Assembly: GCA_945869955.1 (NCBI GenBank)
Contig: CAMBQP010000025.1
Coordinates: forward strand, 1-40,784
Reading direction: 5' to 3'
Length of the DNA: 40,784 bases
Source of the DNA: Schlesneria paludicola DSM 18645
GTDB lineage: Bacteria > Planctomycetota > Planctomycetia > Planctomycetales > Planctomycetaceae
Position numbers and translations under genes: made by a program
The notes under the pieces: generated by a model
Told to the model about the DNA's origin: nothing
The model's database searches: none
Seen by the model: only the letters and a program-made list of their open reading frames with translations
Shown here: in pieces, positions 27,678-36,548 of the stretch
Numbering within the stretch: position 1 is the stretch's first letter
Layout: the number at the start of each line of letters is the position of its first letter

Positions 27678-29303
27678 TTATTCTTGGATTGGCTGGGGAA
27701 CATCACCGTATTCTTCGGGTGAGGCTTCCACGCCGAGACCACTAATTGCCGTTGGACGGCTACTGACATCATTGTTCGAAACACGCGTCGTCGTTCGGCC
27801 TTCGAGGATGCTGCGGGCAACATGACGGAGTTCGTCGTTACTCAGCCGGCGAAGATTTCCCATTTCCACCAAGGGCTTCATCATACGAGCCACCTTAGCC
27901 ACCGAAGTTTCCATCAGACTCAGTTCCACCAAATCATGACGCAAACCGGCGAGTGACTGAATCTGGGCACCTAACTCGTCCCGGAAGCCGCTGAGCACTT
28001 CCAGTGTCTGAATCGCTTCGGCGACACCGCGAGTCTGAGCCACCAGCGTATTCTGAATCGTGAGCAGTCCATCCAGATTCTCGGACGATGACAGGATGGT
28101 CGATTGCTTGTCTGTCAGCTTGTCTTGAATCTTCAGCAATCCATCCAGATTCTTGTCAGAAGAGGCGACATTTGTTTCTTCATTGACGAGCTTGCCCTGA
28201 ATCGTGAGCAGACCATCCAGGTTTTTCTCGGAGGCCGTGACATTCAATTGTTCGTCAATCAGCTTGCTCTGAATCTTGAGCATCCCTACGAGGTTTTGAT
28301 CTGAGGTCGCCACGTTCAATTGCTCGTTGACCAACTTCTCCTGAATCGTCAGCAATCCGTCCAGGTTTTTCTCGGACGAGGCGATCGTCAGCGAGTCACT
28401 TCCGAGCTTGTCTTGAATCGTCAGCAATCGGTCCAGGCCTTGTTCCGACACAGCGAGATTCAATTCGCTGGCGGTCAGCTTTCCGTTCAGACCAATCAGC
28501 CGTTCGGCACGTTCGGTCGCAAGTTCCGCCTGCTGGCTGCCGTCGGCCAAACGTTGCTGCAACTGGACCAGTTGATCAGAAACCGACTGAGCCACTTCCA
28601 TCTTCGCAGCAGCCGAATTGAGACCCGACTGGAGTGTGGTCAGGCCGCTCAGACTGGTTCGTGCCGATTCAATGGTCTCGAGTTGTTGCTGCAGCACACT
28701 GCTCAGTTGGACAAGCAGCCTCAGCGAAGTTTCAGCTTGATCGATATCATGCAGCTGAGCACCGGCAACGTCTTTGAGTGCAATCAGATGATCCAGCGAT
28801 GTGATCGCAGTGCTGTGTGATTCTTGCTGATTGATGATCTCGTTTTCCAACGACTGCATCAACTCAAAAATGCGGCCCGCGTTGTCGGTTTTTGTCTGCT
28901 GTTCGATCATCCGGGATTGCAGTTTGTCCACGCTGACCAGCGCTTTGGTCACTTGGTCATGACTTGAGGCAACGTCAACCAGATCACTCCGCAATGCGCG
29001 GATTGACTGCAACGCAACCCGCGCATCGGCGACTTGCCCCTGCTGTGCCCGCAAGCTGGCCAGCAGACTATTGGTTTCCCAAACGTTTTCTGTGGCTCCC
29101 GAGAGCTCTTGCATTCGGATCTCGACCGTCCCCAAGCTGGCCTTCACTTTTGCCAGCTCATTCGCGGCGGGACGCGCTACGAGAAAATGCATCCCCACAA
29201 AGCCGGTTGTCACGCCGAGAAACAGCATCAGCCAAGTTTGTTTGAGCTGTTCGGCCAGCTGATTTTCTATGGTGCGTGTTCTCGATTGGTCTGTCGTAAA
29301 CAT
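27678..29303 (-). CDS. Membrane-anchored coiled-coil protein with 24-residue repeats
   Basis: The 541-residue protein has a short cytoplasmic N terminus, one transmembrane helix (WLMLFLGVTTGFVGMHFLVA, residues about 24-43) and then an almost entirely helical, Leu/Gln/Ser-rich extracytoplasmic part predicted to be coiled coil. Residues 289-432 are six tandem 24-residue repeats of the form NLDGLLTIQEKLVNEQLNVA. A Ser/Thr-rich tail ends in DVPQPIQE. The ATG at 29303 has GAGGAG upstream; a TTG directly before it is less likely. Similar proteins act as spacers or tethers in the envelope, but no specific family is recognised. Confidence 0.8.
   Translation of the reverse strand: MFTTDQSRTRTIENQLAEQLKQTWLMLFLGVTTGFVGMHFLVARPAANELAKVKASLGTVEIRMQELSGATENVWETNSLLASLRAQQGQVADARVALQSIRALRSDLVDVASSHDQVTKALVSVDKLQSRMIEQQTKTDNAGRIFELMQSLENEIINQQESHSTAITSLDHLIALKDVAGAQLHDIDQAETSLRLLVQLSSVLQQQLETIESARTSLSGLTTLQSGLNSAAAKMEVAQSVSDQLVQLQQRLADGSQQAELATERAERLIGLNGKLTASELNLAVSEQGLDRLLTIQDKLGSDSLTIASSEKNLDGLLTIQEKLVNEQLNVATSDQNLVGMLKIQSKLIDEQLNVTASEKNLDGLLTIQGKLVNEETNVASSDKNLDGLLKIQDKLTDKQSTILSSSENLDGLLTIQNTLVAQTRGVAEAIQTLEVLSGFRDELGAQIQSLAGLRHDLVELSLMETSVAKVARMMKPLVEMGNLRRLSNDELRHVARSILEGRTTTRVSNNDVSSRPTAISGLGVEASPEEYGDVPQPIQE
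28008..28439 (-). repeat. Six tandem 72-bp repeats encoding 24-residue coiled-coil units
   Basis: The first and last units are exactly 360 bp (five units) apart when aligned at the Leu-Asp codons (28439 and 28079). Each unit encodes a variant of NLDGLLTIQxKLxxEQ followed by about eight variable residues. The unit of 24 is not a multiple of the seven-residue heptad. Confidence 0.85.
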
Positions 29304-29648
29304 CAACTCTTCTCCTCAATTCCGTCTCTCACGGAAAAATGATTGTGCACGAACTCGTCCGAGACCTGGCAGTGTTCCTGTCTCGTCAAGTACTCCCGTA
29401 CCGCCGGGATTGGTACTCCCTATGGGTTATCGCCCAGTCCGACTGGCAAACTTTGCCGATTGACGAACAGTTATGCTTGTGAGACAAACGATCATGGAAG
29501 AAGAAACGATTGTATCGGCTGCATCTCAAAGTCCTGCAATCGGGTTCACGTAAGTGATCCGGGCTCATGCGAGACTCGGAACGAGGAAAAACCAGTTCTC
29601 TAAAACAACGGCTTGGCCGAGCATTCCCGCGAAAAAAGTGAGTATCTG
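29304..29648. other. Intergenic region without a supported gene
   Basis: This 345-bp stretch holds the upstream regions of the divergent coiled-coil gene (minus) and zinc-ribbon gene (plus). I see no RNA gene, palindrome or hairpin worth naming. Confidence 0.45.
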
Positions 29649-29912
29649 GTGCGAAAATCCCACAACGAAGACGATGACGACTGGCCGGGGAACGACGACG
29701 ATTACGACGACATTGCCAACGACGACGACGACGAGGGATATGTCCCCTGCCCGCATTGTGGCGAGACGATGCTGGAAGCGGCCGATTATTGTCCCTCCTG
29801 CCGGCGTTGGATCACGACCGAAGACCGCCCTGAAAAACCACGACCAGGTTGGATGGTGATTCTGATCCTGATCCTGCTCTTCACGATCGTCTTCTCGGTT
29901 CTGTCGAGATAA
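29649..29912 (+). CDS. Small acidic zinc-ribbon membrane protein
   Basis: The 87-residue product begins with a very acidic stretch (NEDDDDWPGNDDDYDD). A zinc ribbon follows (CPHCGETMLEAADYCPSC, two CxxC pairs 10 residues apart), and one C-terminal transmembrane helix (WMVILILILLFTIVFSVLS). The GTG at 29649 is the most plausible start; a TTG at 29613 in the same frame would add 12 residues. This tail-anchored zinc-ribbon layout recurs in planctomycete hypothetical proteins. The function is unknown. Confidence 0.72.
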   Translation: MRKSHNEDDDDWPGNDDDYDDIANDDDDEGYVPCPHCGETMLEAADYCPSCRRWITTEDRPEKPRPGWMVILILILLFTIVFSVLSR

Positions 29913-30090
29913 ATTGAGAGGGCCCGAGGCGCCGACAAGAGCTCGTGGCGGTCTTCACATGCCCAGTTTCCGCAGCAAAGATGAGGGATAATTCCTCGCA
30001 GAAACGATTAACCGATTTCCGAAAAACTGCGGAAAATACGGCTGTAGTCGCGGATATTCAGGACCAGAACCACGAAAGGATTTGGATTTC

Positions 30091-31104
30091 ATGCAAGTGC
30101 TGGTGACAGGTGGAGGTGGCTTTCTGGGTCAGGCAATCGTGCGCCGCTTGATCGCTCGTGGTGATGTCGTACAGAGCCTGCAACGAAGCGACTCGCCCGA
30201 ATTATCCCAACTGGGGGTCAAATGTCTTCGTGGTGACATCAGTGATCTCGCCGTGGTCGAGCAGGCCGTTGCCCGCTGCGAGTTGGTATTTCACGTCGCT
30301 GCGAAGGCGGGTGTCTGGGGTCGGTACGAGGATTACCATCGCGCTAACGTGACCGGAACAGAAAATGTGATCACCGCTTGCCGCTCGCAAGGGGTCCGCA
30401 AGCTGGTCTATACCAGTTCGCCGAGTGTGGTTTTTGCGGGGAAAGATGAAGCGGGGATTGACGAGTCGACGCCGTATCCCTCGAAATACCTGACGCACTA
30501 TCCAAGGACCAAGGCGATGGCAGAACAACTGGTGATGCGGGCGAATTCAGCAGAGTTAGCGACCGTTTCGTTACGGCCCCACCTGATCTGGGGCCCCGGG
30601 GACAATCACCTGGTTCCTCGTTTGATCCAGCGTGCGCAGGCGGGGCAATTGCGACAAGTGGGTGCCGGAAAGAACCTCGTTGATGCGACCTATATCGATA
30701 ATGCCGCCGATGCACATCTGCTGGCAGCAGACCGACTCGAGGCGGGTTCGGCTGCGTCGGGACGGGCCTATTTCATTTCCAACGACGAGCCCTTGCCGCT
30801 GTGGGAACTGATTAACCGCCTGCTGGCCTGCGCTGGACTTCCACCGGTCCAGCGGCAAATCTCGGCACAAACCGCCTATCTGGCAGGGGGATTCCTCGAA
30901 CGGATCTGGAGTCTGATCGGTCGTCAGGACGAGCCTCGAATGACCCGTTTTGTCGCCTTACAACTCTCCACCAGCCACTGGTTTCGACTCGATGCGGCTC
31001 GACGCGACCTCGGTTACTTCCCCCAAGTCTCGGTGGCCGAGGGACTGCGCAGACTCGCCGAATCCATGGCAACCAGCGGCAGCGAAAAAATCCGATCCAC
31101 CTGA
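30091..31104 (+). CDS. NAD(P)-dependent epimerase/3beta-hydroxysteroid dehydrogenase family protein, OleD-like
   Basis: The 337-residue enzyme belongs to the extended short-chain dehydrogenase/reductase family. The Rossmann motif is MQVLVTGGGGFLGQAIVRRL. The catalytic YxxxK is Tyr137-PRT-Lys141, preceded by VYTSSPSVVFAGKDEAGIDE. The TSSPSVVF and HYPRTKAMAEQLV patterns resemble OleD, the reductase that makes 2-alkyl-3-hydroxyalkanoic acids in long-chain olefin synthesis, and related 3beta-HSD proteins. oleA, oleB and oleC are not in the window, so the substrate is open. The ATG at 30091 is preferred over a TTG at 30082; AAGGA lies upstream. The gene converges with the next gene, with an intrinsic terminator between. 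Confidence 0.85.
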   Translation: MQVLVTGGGGFLGQAIVRRLIARGDVVQSLQRSDSPELSQLGVKCLRGDISDLAVVEQAVARCELVFHVAAKAGVWGRYEDYHRANVTGTENVITACRSQGVRKLVYTSSPSVVFAGKDEAGIDESTPYPSKYLTHYPRTKAMAEQLVMRANSAELATVSLRPHLIWGPGDNHLVPRLIQRAQAGQLRQVGAGKNLVDATYIDNAADAHLLAADRLEAGSAASGRAYFISNDEPLPLWELINRLLACAGLPPVQRQISAQTAYLAGGFLERIWSLIGRQDEPRMTRFVALQLSTSHWFRLDAARRDLGYFPQVSVAEGLRRLAESMATSGSEKIRST

Positions 31105-31153
31105 TCAATCACGACAATCACGACGACCACGATAACCACACCACGGCTGCCGG

Positions 31154-31174
31154 AAAAACCGAGTGGTCTCGGTT
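31154..31174 (-). terminator. Intrinsic terminator for the secreted repeat protein gene
   Basis: On the minus strand AACCGAG-ACCA-CTCGGTT forms a perfect 7-bp stem with a 4-base loop and runs into TTTTT. It lies 90 bp beyond the stop at 31264, in the gap between two convergent genes. Confidence 0.65.
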
Positions 31175-31263
31175 GGCAAAGCGCCTCACCAGAGATACTC
31201 GCAAGCATCCGGCTGCCACGGCGGGACGGGAATCCGGCCAGCCATGGCTACCGAGTCAGAAAC

Positions 31264-32103
31264 CTACCGCATCATCGAATTGCGGGATTGCCAGACTGCC
31301 GCCGCAGAAGGGACTCCCGTAAACATCGATGTCTTGCGAACCGGGGCAGGAGCGGTCACTTCATCTTTAGGGAGCGGAACTTCACGAGCGGGAACGGTTT
31401 CATAAACGTCTGAAGCAGCACTCCGTGGAACCACTGCTGCCGGCGCCGGTTGATAGGCCGGGACAGGGACCTGCACCGTTTGCGGTGCCATGCTGTTGAT
31501 CGCGGTGTAATGTGGAACCATGGCCGAGGCATACGGTGCCGGTTGATACATCGGTGCATAGCCCCCGATCTGCGGTGCCAAGAGCGGCAGGCCAAATGCC
31601 TGGTTGTTACTGCAGGCATCGCAGGCAGGCCGTGCCATTGTCATCATCTGCACGGGGACTTGCTGCGTCACGTATTGAACCGACGGGACAGGTACCATCT
31701 GAGTCGTCAACTGCGGAACCCGCCGCGTCACCTGAACGGGAACCTCGACGGTTTTGACCTGCTGACGGACTGTGGTTTGTGTCACCTGCTTGGTGACGGG
31801 CTTGGGGACCCAGACCATCTGGTAGCCACCTTCGTCTACCGTCACATTTTTACAGGTGGTCACCGGCACATTCTCGACAACCTGCTGCCGCTGCAAATGA
31901 GTTTCTGTCACATCACGATAGGTGGTGACCTGTTGTGGCCGAAGTTGAGTCGTCACGACGGGCCTGGTTTGTGAGATCGCACAGTTTGCAACCGGAGCAT
32001 AGTTTGCAACCGGAGCACAATTACGACATTGAGCCTGTGTCACCGTGGGAATCGTGCTTGCCAGACCGGCCAGCGTCAAATAATTAAAAAAAGTCCGGTT
32101 CAA
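31264..32103 (-). CDS. Secreted valine/glutamine/proline-rich repeat protein
   Basis: The 279-residue product has a signal peptide (FFNYLTLAGLASTIPTVTQA). The mature chain is rich in short Val-Pro-Val, Thr-Gln and Val-Thr repeats (KQVTQTTVRQQVKTVEVPVQ, then VPVPSVQYVTQQVPVQMM) and Pro/Ala/Tyr runs, with Cys pairs (CRNC near the mature N terminus, CDAC in the middle). Planctomycetes encode many such repetitive exported proteins, often linked to the cell surface. No named family is assigned. There is no nearby ATG; the start is a TTG at 32103 with GAGGAG 8 bases upstream. The 7-bp-stem terminator downstream supports an independently transcribed gene. Confidence 0.72.
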   Translation of the reverse strand: MNRTFFNYLTLAGLASTIPTVTQAQCRNCAPVANYAPVANCAISQTRPVVTTQLRPQQVTTYRDVTETHLQRQQVVENVPVTTCKNVTVDEGGYQMVWVPKPVTKQVTQTTVRQQVKTVEVPVQVTRRVPQLTTQMVPVPSVQYVTQQVPVQMMTMARPACDACSNNQAFGLPLLAPQIGGYAPMYQPAPYASAMVPHYTAINSMAPQTVQVPVPAYQPAPAAVVPRSAASDVYETVPAREVPLPKDEVTAPAPVRKTSMFTGVPSAAAVWQSRNSMMR

Positions 32104-32327
32104 GATCGATGCTCCTCATGTTCTCGAAAGTCAAAAATTCAGCAGTCCCAAAATTCTCGACAGTCCCAATGACCAAACGAAATTTCACGTCCGCAACAGA
32201 AATACTCGAAGAACGATGACAGCCCGTCGTTCCCTCAACACGCCTCGCGCCGACGCAGAAGTCATAGCCGGAAAAATCCGCCAAGCTAACCCGAATTCAT
32301 GACATTTTGACGGGTTGACGGAGCGAA

Positions 32328-33971
32328 TTAACGCTCTCCAGAATCAGATTCGGCAGAATCTGCCATGGCAGTTGATTCAAATCGACGAAAAACCCGCGCA
32401 AACTCGGGATCGCTTTGGTGGATGAGCCAAGCGGGAAAGAGGCTGACAACGATGGCTACGCTAAACCCCAGGATCAATAGCCCCGAGAGGGGCGATTTCG
32501 CAGCAGGCTCGTGACCAACAGGCCCCCTTCCAGAGAGTTGTTCAAACTGAGGTCGAATCCCGATTGCGATGAGCGAAAGGCCGATGAGGAACACGGCTGC
32601 CGTCAGCAACAGGCTTTGAAAAAACAACTCCGAGATCTGCAGAAATCCGCTCCCGAACAGTCCGAACAATGCCAAACCAAACAGCAACCACCCTGTGCGC
32701 CCAAGCAGCGGTTGGCGAACGGTGATTGCTTGGCTGGCTTCCTGAAATTGGAGACGCGACGAACCGATGGCGATGAACATCACCACCGCATAAATCGCCA
32801 CCTGCTGTTGCATCAGCCAACTCCCCATCATCCCTGCACGAGTGAACGTGTAGGCACCCATCAACGAAATTCCTTTGAGACTCATCAGAATAAAAGCGGC
32901 GCGCTCTCGCCACTGCCGGTCGTCCCCAACCAAAGCCATCCCCCGCACGGCCCCCCAAATTGCACCGAGGAACGCAGGAATCAGCAACCAGCGATCGAAG
33001 GGGGCGAGCATTTCGGGGGCGAGTGGCAACACGAATCGGAACCATCCCACCGAACACGCGGTGGACGAACCGACCAGAAACAGAATCGCAATCAACGGCG
33101 GCAGATCACTCAACAAACGGACCTGCCATGCATGGAAAGGAAAAAGCCCCGACTGAATCGCAAACCCTGCTGACATCAGCAACATCAACCACGGAAAGAC
33201 TTCACTTTGATACTGATAGGACAATTCGTTCCGAGGTCCCCATTTCTGAATCTCTTGAACGAGACTCGCCAGATCATACGAAACGGCCGGAAGCGTGGTC
33301 GAATCCGGAATTTGCATCCAGGGGACGGCAACCACCAACATCGCCAGTCCCATGGCAATCAATCCACCGCCACAGAATTGGGCCAGCAAGAACCGTGCAG
33401 CGTGCTGACGACGCATGGCCCCGCCACACAGACCAATCAGCAGACTCATCAGAATCACGCTGACGGTCAGCAAGAACAGGAAGACCCGTATATCATGCGC
33501 AAGCAGCAAACCTGATGCGGTCGATTCAAACAACATCAGCATCGGGATCCACTGACGTTCGCCAACCTGCGACGCATCGGTTTGCCAGATCACACCATGC
33601 GTAATCAGTACGAGCGTCAAAACCGCAAACAGATTGAACCCATCCATGACGAATCCGTGATGCGCCAGCCTCGCCGTCCGCTGCCGGGCCAATTTTCGGT
33701 ACACCTCGGCAGTCGGATCAAAATCCTGACTGATCGCAGACGATTCCTGTTTCGCCTGACGAATCGCCATGGTATTGGCAGCAAGATCCGCCTCGAGTTG
33801 CCATTCCATCCCCCCCAAAATCACCAGTGTGCAGGCCAGATTCGAAATGGCCAACGGGCGAACCAAGCCGGGCTCGAAGCGATTTGCCCCCCAAGTCACG
33901 AAAAAACCAATCAAAGGCGATAACACCAAGAGCAGCGGTAATTGATCCTGCAGTGTTGTCGGCCACGTCAT
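32328..33971 (-). CDS. NuoL/NuoM/MrpD-like antiporter-family membrane protein lacking key charged residues
   Basis: The 547-residue protein has about 14 hydrophobic segments and the fold signature of complex I antiporter-like subunits: GFAIQSGLFPFHAWQVRLLS matches the region usually written GFxxKxPxFPFHTWLPDAH. The conserved pump Lys of that motif is Gln273 here. The Glu usually found in the FFxxFExxLIP helix is replaced by a neutral residue near position 170 (LFLLTVSVILMSLLIG). No other nuo, mrp or dab genes lie nearby. It may be a degenerate or repurposed subunit. A long charged segment (residues about 55-95) is inserted after the first helices. The ATG at 33971 has AAGGA upstream; the frame is open to 34088. 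Confidence 0.72.
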   Translation of the reverse strand: MTWPTTLQDQLPLLLVLSPLIGFFVTWGANRFEPGLVRPLAISNLACTLVILGGMEWQLEADLAANTMAIRQAKQESSAISQDFDPTAEVYRKLARQRTARLAHHGFVMDGFNLFAVLTLVLITHGVIWQTDASQVGERQWIPMLMLFESTASGLLLAHDIRVFLFLLTVSVILMSLLIGLCGGAMRRQHAARFLLAQFCGGGLIAMGLAMLVVAVPWMQIPDSTTLPAVSYDLASLVQEIQKWGPRNELSYQYQSEVFPWLMLLMSAGFAIQSGLFPFHAWQVRLLSDLPPLIAILFLVGSSTACSVGWFRFVLPLAPEMLAPFDRWLLIPAFLGAIWGAVRGMALVGDDRQWRERAAFILMSLKGISLMGAYTFTRAGMMGSWLMQQQVAIYAVVMFIAIGSSRLQFQEASQAITVRQPLLGRTGWLLFGLALFGLFGSGFLQISELFFQSLLLTAAVFLIGLSLIAIGIRPQFEQLSGRGPVGHEPAAKSPLSGLLILGFSVAIVVSLFPAWLIHQSDPEFARVFRRFESTAMADSAESDSGER

Positions 33972-34369
33972 TCCCGTCGGATCCTTCTTCGAATCATGCA
34001 AGCGGTTTTCAGCGTTGATGTTCTGGACATCAGCGGATTGCGAATTTGTATGAGCTGCAAAGCCTGGTGGATGAAGCGGTCGGGTCAAAAAGACTCAATC
34101 TACGGGGATACTTGTCATGGACAATCTTGGTACGTGTATCCCTAAAGGGACGAGCATCCCCGAATGAATCCGATTTGTCCAGCAATCGGAAACTCAAGAA
34201 GCCTTTACGATTCTCGACGTGATCAGTGGCAAGACAAAATGCCGAGCGATAGGATCTGACGACCCAGGGACGGGGCAATTATTCAGTGGCGAGCGTCATT
34301 CGCCAGCGTTCGACTTGGTCGAACATCCACGGATTATCACGGCACCTGTTAAATCATGGGAAGCTGCTT
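33972..34369. other. 398-bp divergent intergenic region
   Basis: This lies between the antiporter-like gene (minus) and a plus-strand hypothetical gene. No short coding region, RNA gene, strong palindrome or terminator is supported. Confidence 0.45.
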
Positions 34370-35167
34370 ATGTCGAATTCCGGTCCAGCGGAACTCGTGC
34401 GCGAAGAAACCGAAGCCTCGCTGATCGCGCGGGCTCAAATTGCGGTCAGTCAATGTAATTGGGAAGTCGGTGAATGTGCCGCATTGTGGACAAAACGATT
34501 TGCACGAGGAAGGACTGATGCGGATTTCGCCGCGCTGGTCACCCTCAGTCCTGACCAGGTTTACCAGCGTCGTCGCGTCTGGGAAACCTTTGCGGATGTT
34601 TATGGAAGCTACTCGACGTTGAAATGGTCCCATTTCTATGCAGCCATCAACTGGGATGATGCGTCGGAATGTCTGCAATGGGCCGATGATGTCCATGCCG
34701 GTGTCGCAGAGATGAAGGCTTGGCGACGCGCACAGCGTGGCGAAGACCTGAACGCATCCCCAATGGATGAGGCCCTCGATGGTCTTCCCACCGAACCCTC
34801 ACTCGCTCGCGAAGCCGCTCCGTTTGACCACGAATCGTCTTTTTCCGTCTCTGCGAATCAAGGGAAACAGGATCATGACGAAGAAGTCGCAGCGAACTTT
34901 GCGTCCACAAATCGTCTCGCGGGCGAAACGGGCGACTATGCTCCCTTCAACGCCAATGCCACATCCGCCCCTCCGCAGGAATCCAGCAATCGGCCGGTCC
35001 TGAGCGGTGAGCAGATCGCCAAACGGTTGACGACCACGATCGAACGCTGTGCCAGCCTGGTGACTCCGGAATTTTGCGCGGAATTTGCCGAGCTTCCCGA
35101 AAAAGTCCGGAAGCGACTGCTGAAAGCGATCGAACAACTGACGGAAAAAGGGACAGAACTCGGGTAA
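34370..35167 (+). CDS. Conserved hypothetical protein with a helix-turn-helix-like N-terminal region
   Basis: The 265-residue protein has a well-structured first 110 residues: SLIARAQIAVSQCNWEVGEC, then FAALVTLSPDQVYQRRRVWE, then WSHFYAAINW. The LSPDQVYQRRRVWETF segment resembles a DNA-recognition helix of ParB- or Sigma70-type helix-turn-helix domains, but I cannot name a family. A disordered middle is followed by a helical C terminus (GEQIAKRLTTTIERCASLV to KRLLKAIEQLTEKGTE), perhaps for oligomerisation. No transmembrane segment or signal peptide is seen. The ATG at 34370 has GGGAAG upstream. The gene is convergent with lpxB, with 35 bp between the stops. Confidence 0.68.
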   Translation: MSNSGPAELVREETEASLIARAQIAVSQCNWEVGECAALWTKRFARGRTDADFAALVTLSPDQVYQRRRVWETFADVYGSYSTLKWSHFYAAINWDDASECLQWADDVHAGVAEMKAWRRAQRGEDLNASPMDEALDGLPTEPSLAREAAPFDHESSFSVSANQGKQDHDEEVAANFASTNRLAGETGDYAPFNANATSAPPQESSNRPVLSGEQIAKRLTTTIERCASLVTPEFCAEFAELPEKVRKRLLKAIEQLTEKGTELG

Positions 35168-35202
35168 CCCACCCGGGAATCTTTCGACACCCGCGATCGT
35201 CC

Positions 35203-36378
35203 TCAGGCGGCGATCGCAGGTGACGTGGAATCCATCGGCTTTTCCAGCCATCCAATGATCACGTCGGCGGTACGACGTGTTGCTCCGGTACAGTGAATCC
35301 GCTCGCGCAATTCGTCGAGTTCATGGGTTGCTGCAGCAAGACTCGCGGGATCCTGCAGCCATTGGCTCATCTCAAACGTGACCCTGTCAATGACTGGCTG
35401 GGGATTCCCCACACTGAAGCACTCGGGCATGATTTGACGGCCGGCAATCAGATTCGGCAAAGACCAGTATTTGCAGGTGATCACCATGCGCCCGATGAAA
35501 TAAGTCAACCAGCTGGACCGGTAAAGCGCCACGAACGGCGTTCTTCGGGCAAGCATTTCCAAACTGACCGAGCCCGAGACCATCACCGAACAGTCTGCAA
35601 TCTCGATGATTTCTGGCGTTTTTCCCACAAAGAAGGTCACCGGCAGGGGTTGATCAAGCTTCTCGTATTCACTTTGGCAAAATTGACGCTGTGTTTCCTT
35701 GTAATTCGCCACGAGGAAGTTGACGTGGGGAAATTTCGCGTGCAACTGCTGGATAATCTTCAACAGTAACGGCCAGCAACGCAGCACTTCCTGCTTGCGT
35801 GAGCCGGGAAGAATGGCCACGGTTGTACTGTGATCCGGGCCCCATTCCCGGCAGAAGCCTTCATCCAGTGAATGATCCGCCACTTCATCAAAGAAGGGGT
35901 GACCCACATACATCACCGGGATACCCCGCTCGGCATACCAATCGGTTTCAAACGTGAGTCCCGATAAAACCAGATCAACCGACTTCCGCACGCGGCGAAT
36001 CCGCCAGGAACCCCACGCCCACAGCTGTGGTGGCATGTAATAAATGACCGGAATCCCCGCCGCTTTGGCTTTCCGAGCGATCCACCAGTTAAATCCAGGA
36101 AAATCGACCAGCACCACGACATCGGGTTTATGCCGAGCAAAGTACTCTTCCGCCTGTTTGACCAGCTTGTAGAACTTCCAGATCAACGGCAACACCGCCA
36201 CAATTCCCATGACCGCCATCGAGGTCAATGGAAACAGCAAGTGACAGCCCCGCTCTTCCATGGCGGGGCCACCAAAGCCAGAAATCCGCAGACCCGGTCG
36301 TCGACGAGTCAACTCTTGGATGAGATGTGCCGCATGATGATCGCCACTCGGCTCACCAACAGAAAAAAAGATATGCAT
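35203..36378 (-). CDS. lpxB: Lipid-A-disaccharide synthase
   Basis: LpxB condenses UDP-2,3-diacylglucosamine and lipid X to the tetraacyl disaccharide of lipid A at the inner membrane face. The 391-residue protein starts IFFSVGEPSGDHHAAHLI and shows the family motifs VDFPGFNWWIARKAK, PPQLWAWGSWRIRRV, ILPGSRKQEVLR and SGSVSLEMLAR. Length is normal. It stands alone here, without lpxA, lpxD or fabZ. Its presence argues for an LPS-type outer membrane, consistent with planctomycetes being diderm. Confidence 0.95.
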   Translation of the reverse strand: MHIFFSVGEPSGDHHAAHLIQELTRRRPGLRISGFGGPAMEERGCHLLFPLTSMAVMGIVAVLPLIWKFYKLVKQAEEYFARHKPDVVVLVDFPGFNWWIARKAKAAGIPVIYYMPPQLWAWGSWRIRRVRKSVDLVLSGLTFETDWYAERGIPVMYVGHPFFDEVADHSLDEGFCREWGPDHSTTVAILPGSRKQEVLRCWPLLLKIIQQLHAKFPHVNFLVANYKETQRQFCQSEYEKLDQPLPVTFFVGKTPEIIEIADCSVMVSGSVSLEMLARRTPFVALYRSSWLTYFIGRMVITCKYWSLPNLIAGRQIMPECFSVGNPQPVIDRVTFEMSQWLQDPASLAAATHELDELRERIHCTGATRRTADVIIGWLEKPMDSTSPAIAA

Positions 36379-36548
36379 GATCCCGCTCGATTATTCTTCA
36401 GATCGACTTCCATCCACTTCCATCGAGCGCATCGTTCGCAGATAATTTCCTTTTGGTCAAGACCGGATGCTGATTTTCAACCAGACAAATTACAGGACTC
36501 GTGAAGCAGGTGCTCACAAATTGTGGCCACTCGCACCCTTCCCCATGC

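Noticed and set aside
30091..31104. Assigning the reductase firmly as OleD of an olefin pathway
   Set aside because: Motifs are similar, but oleA, oleB and oleC are absent from the window, so only an OleD-like label is supported.
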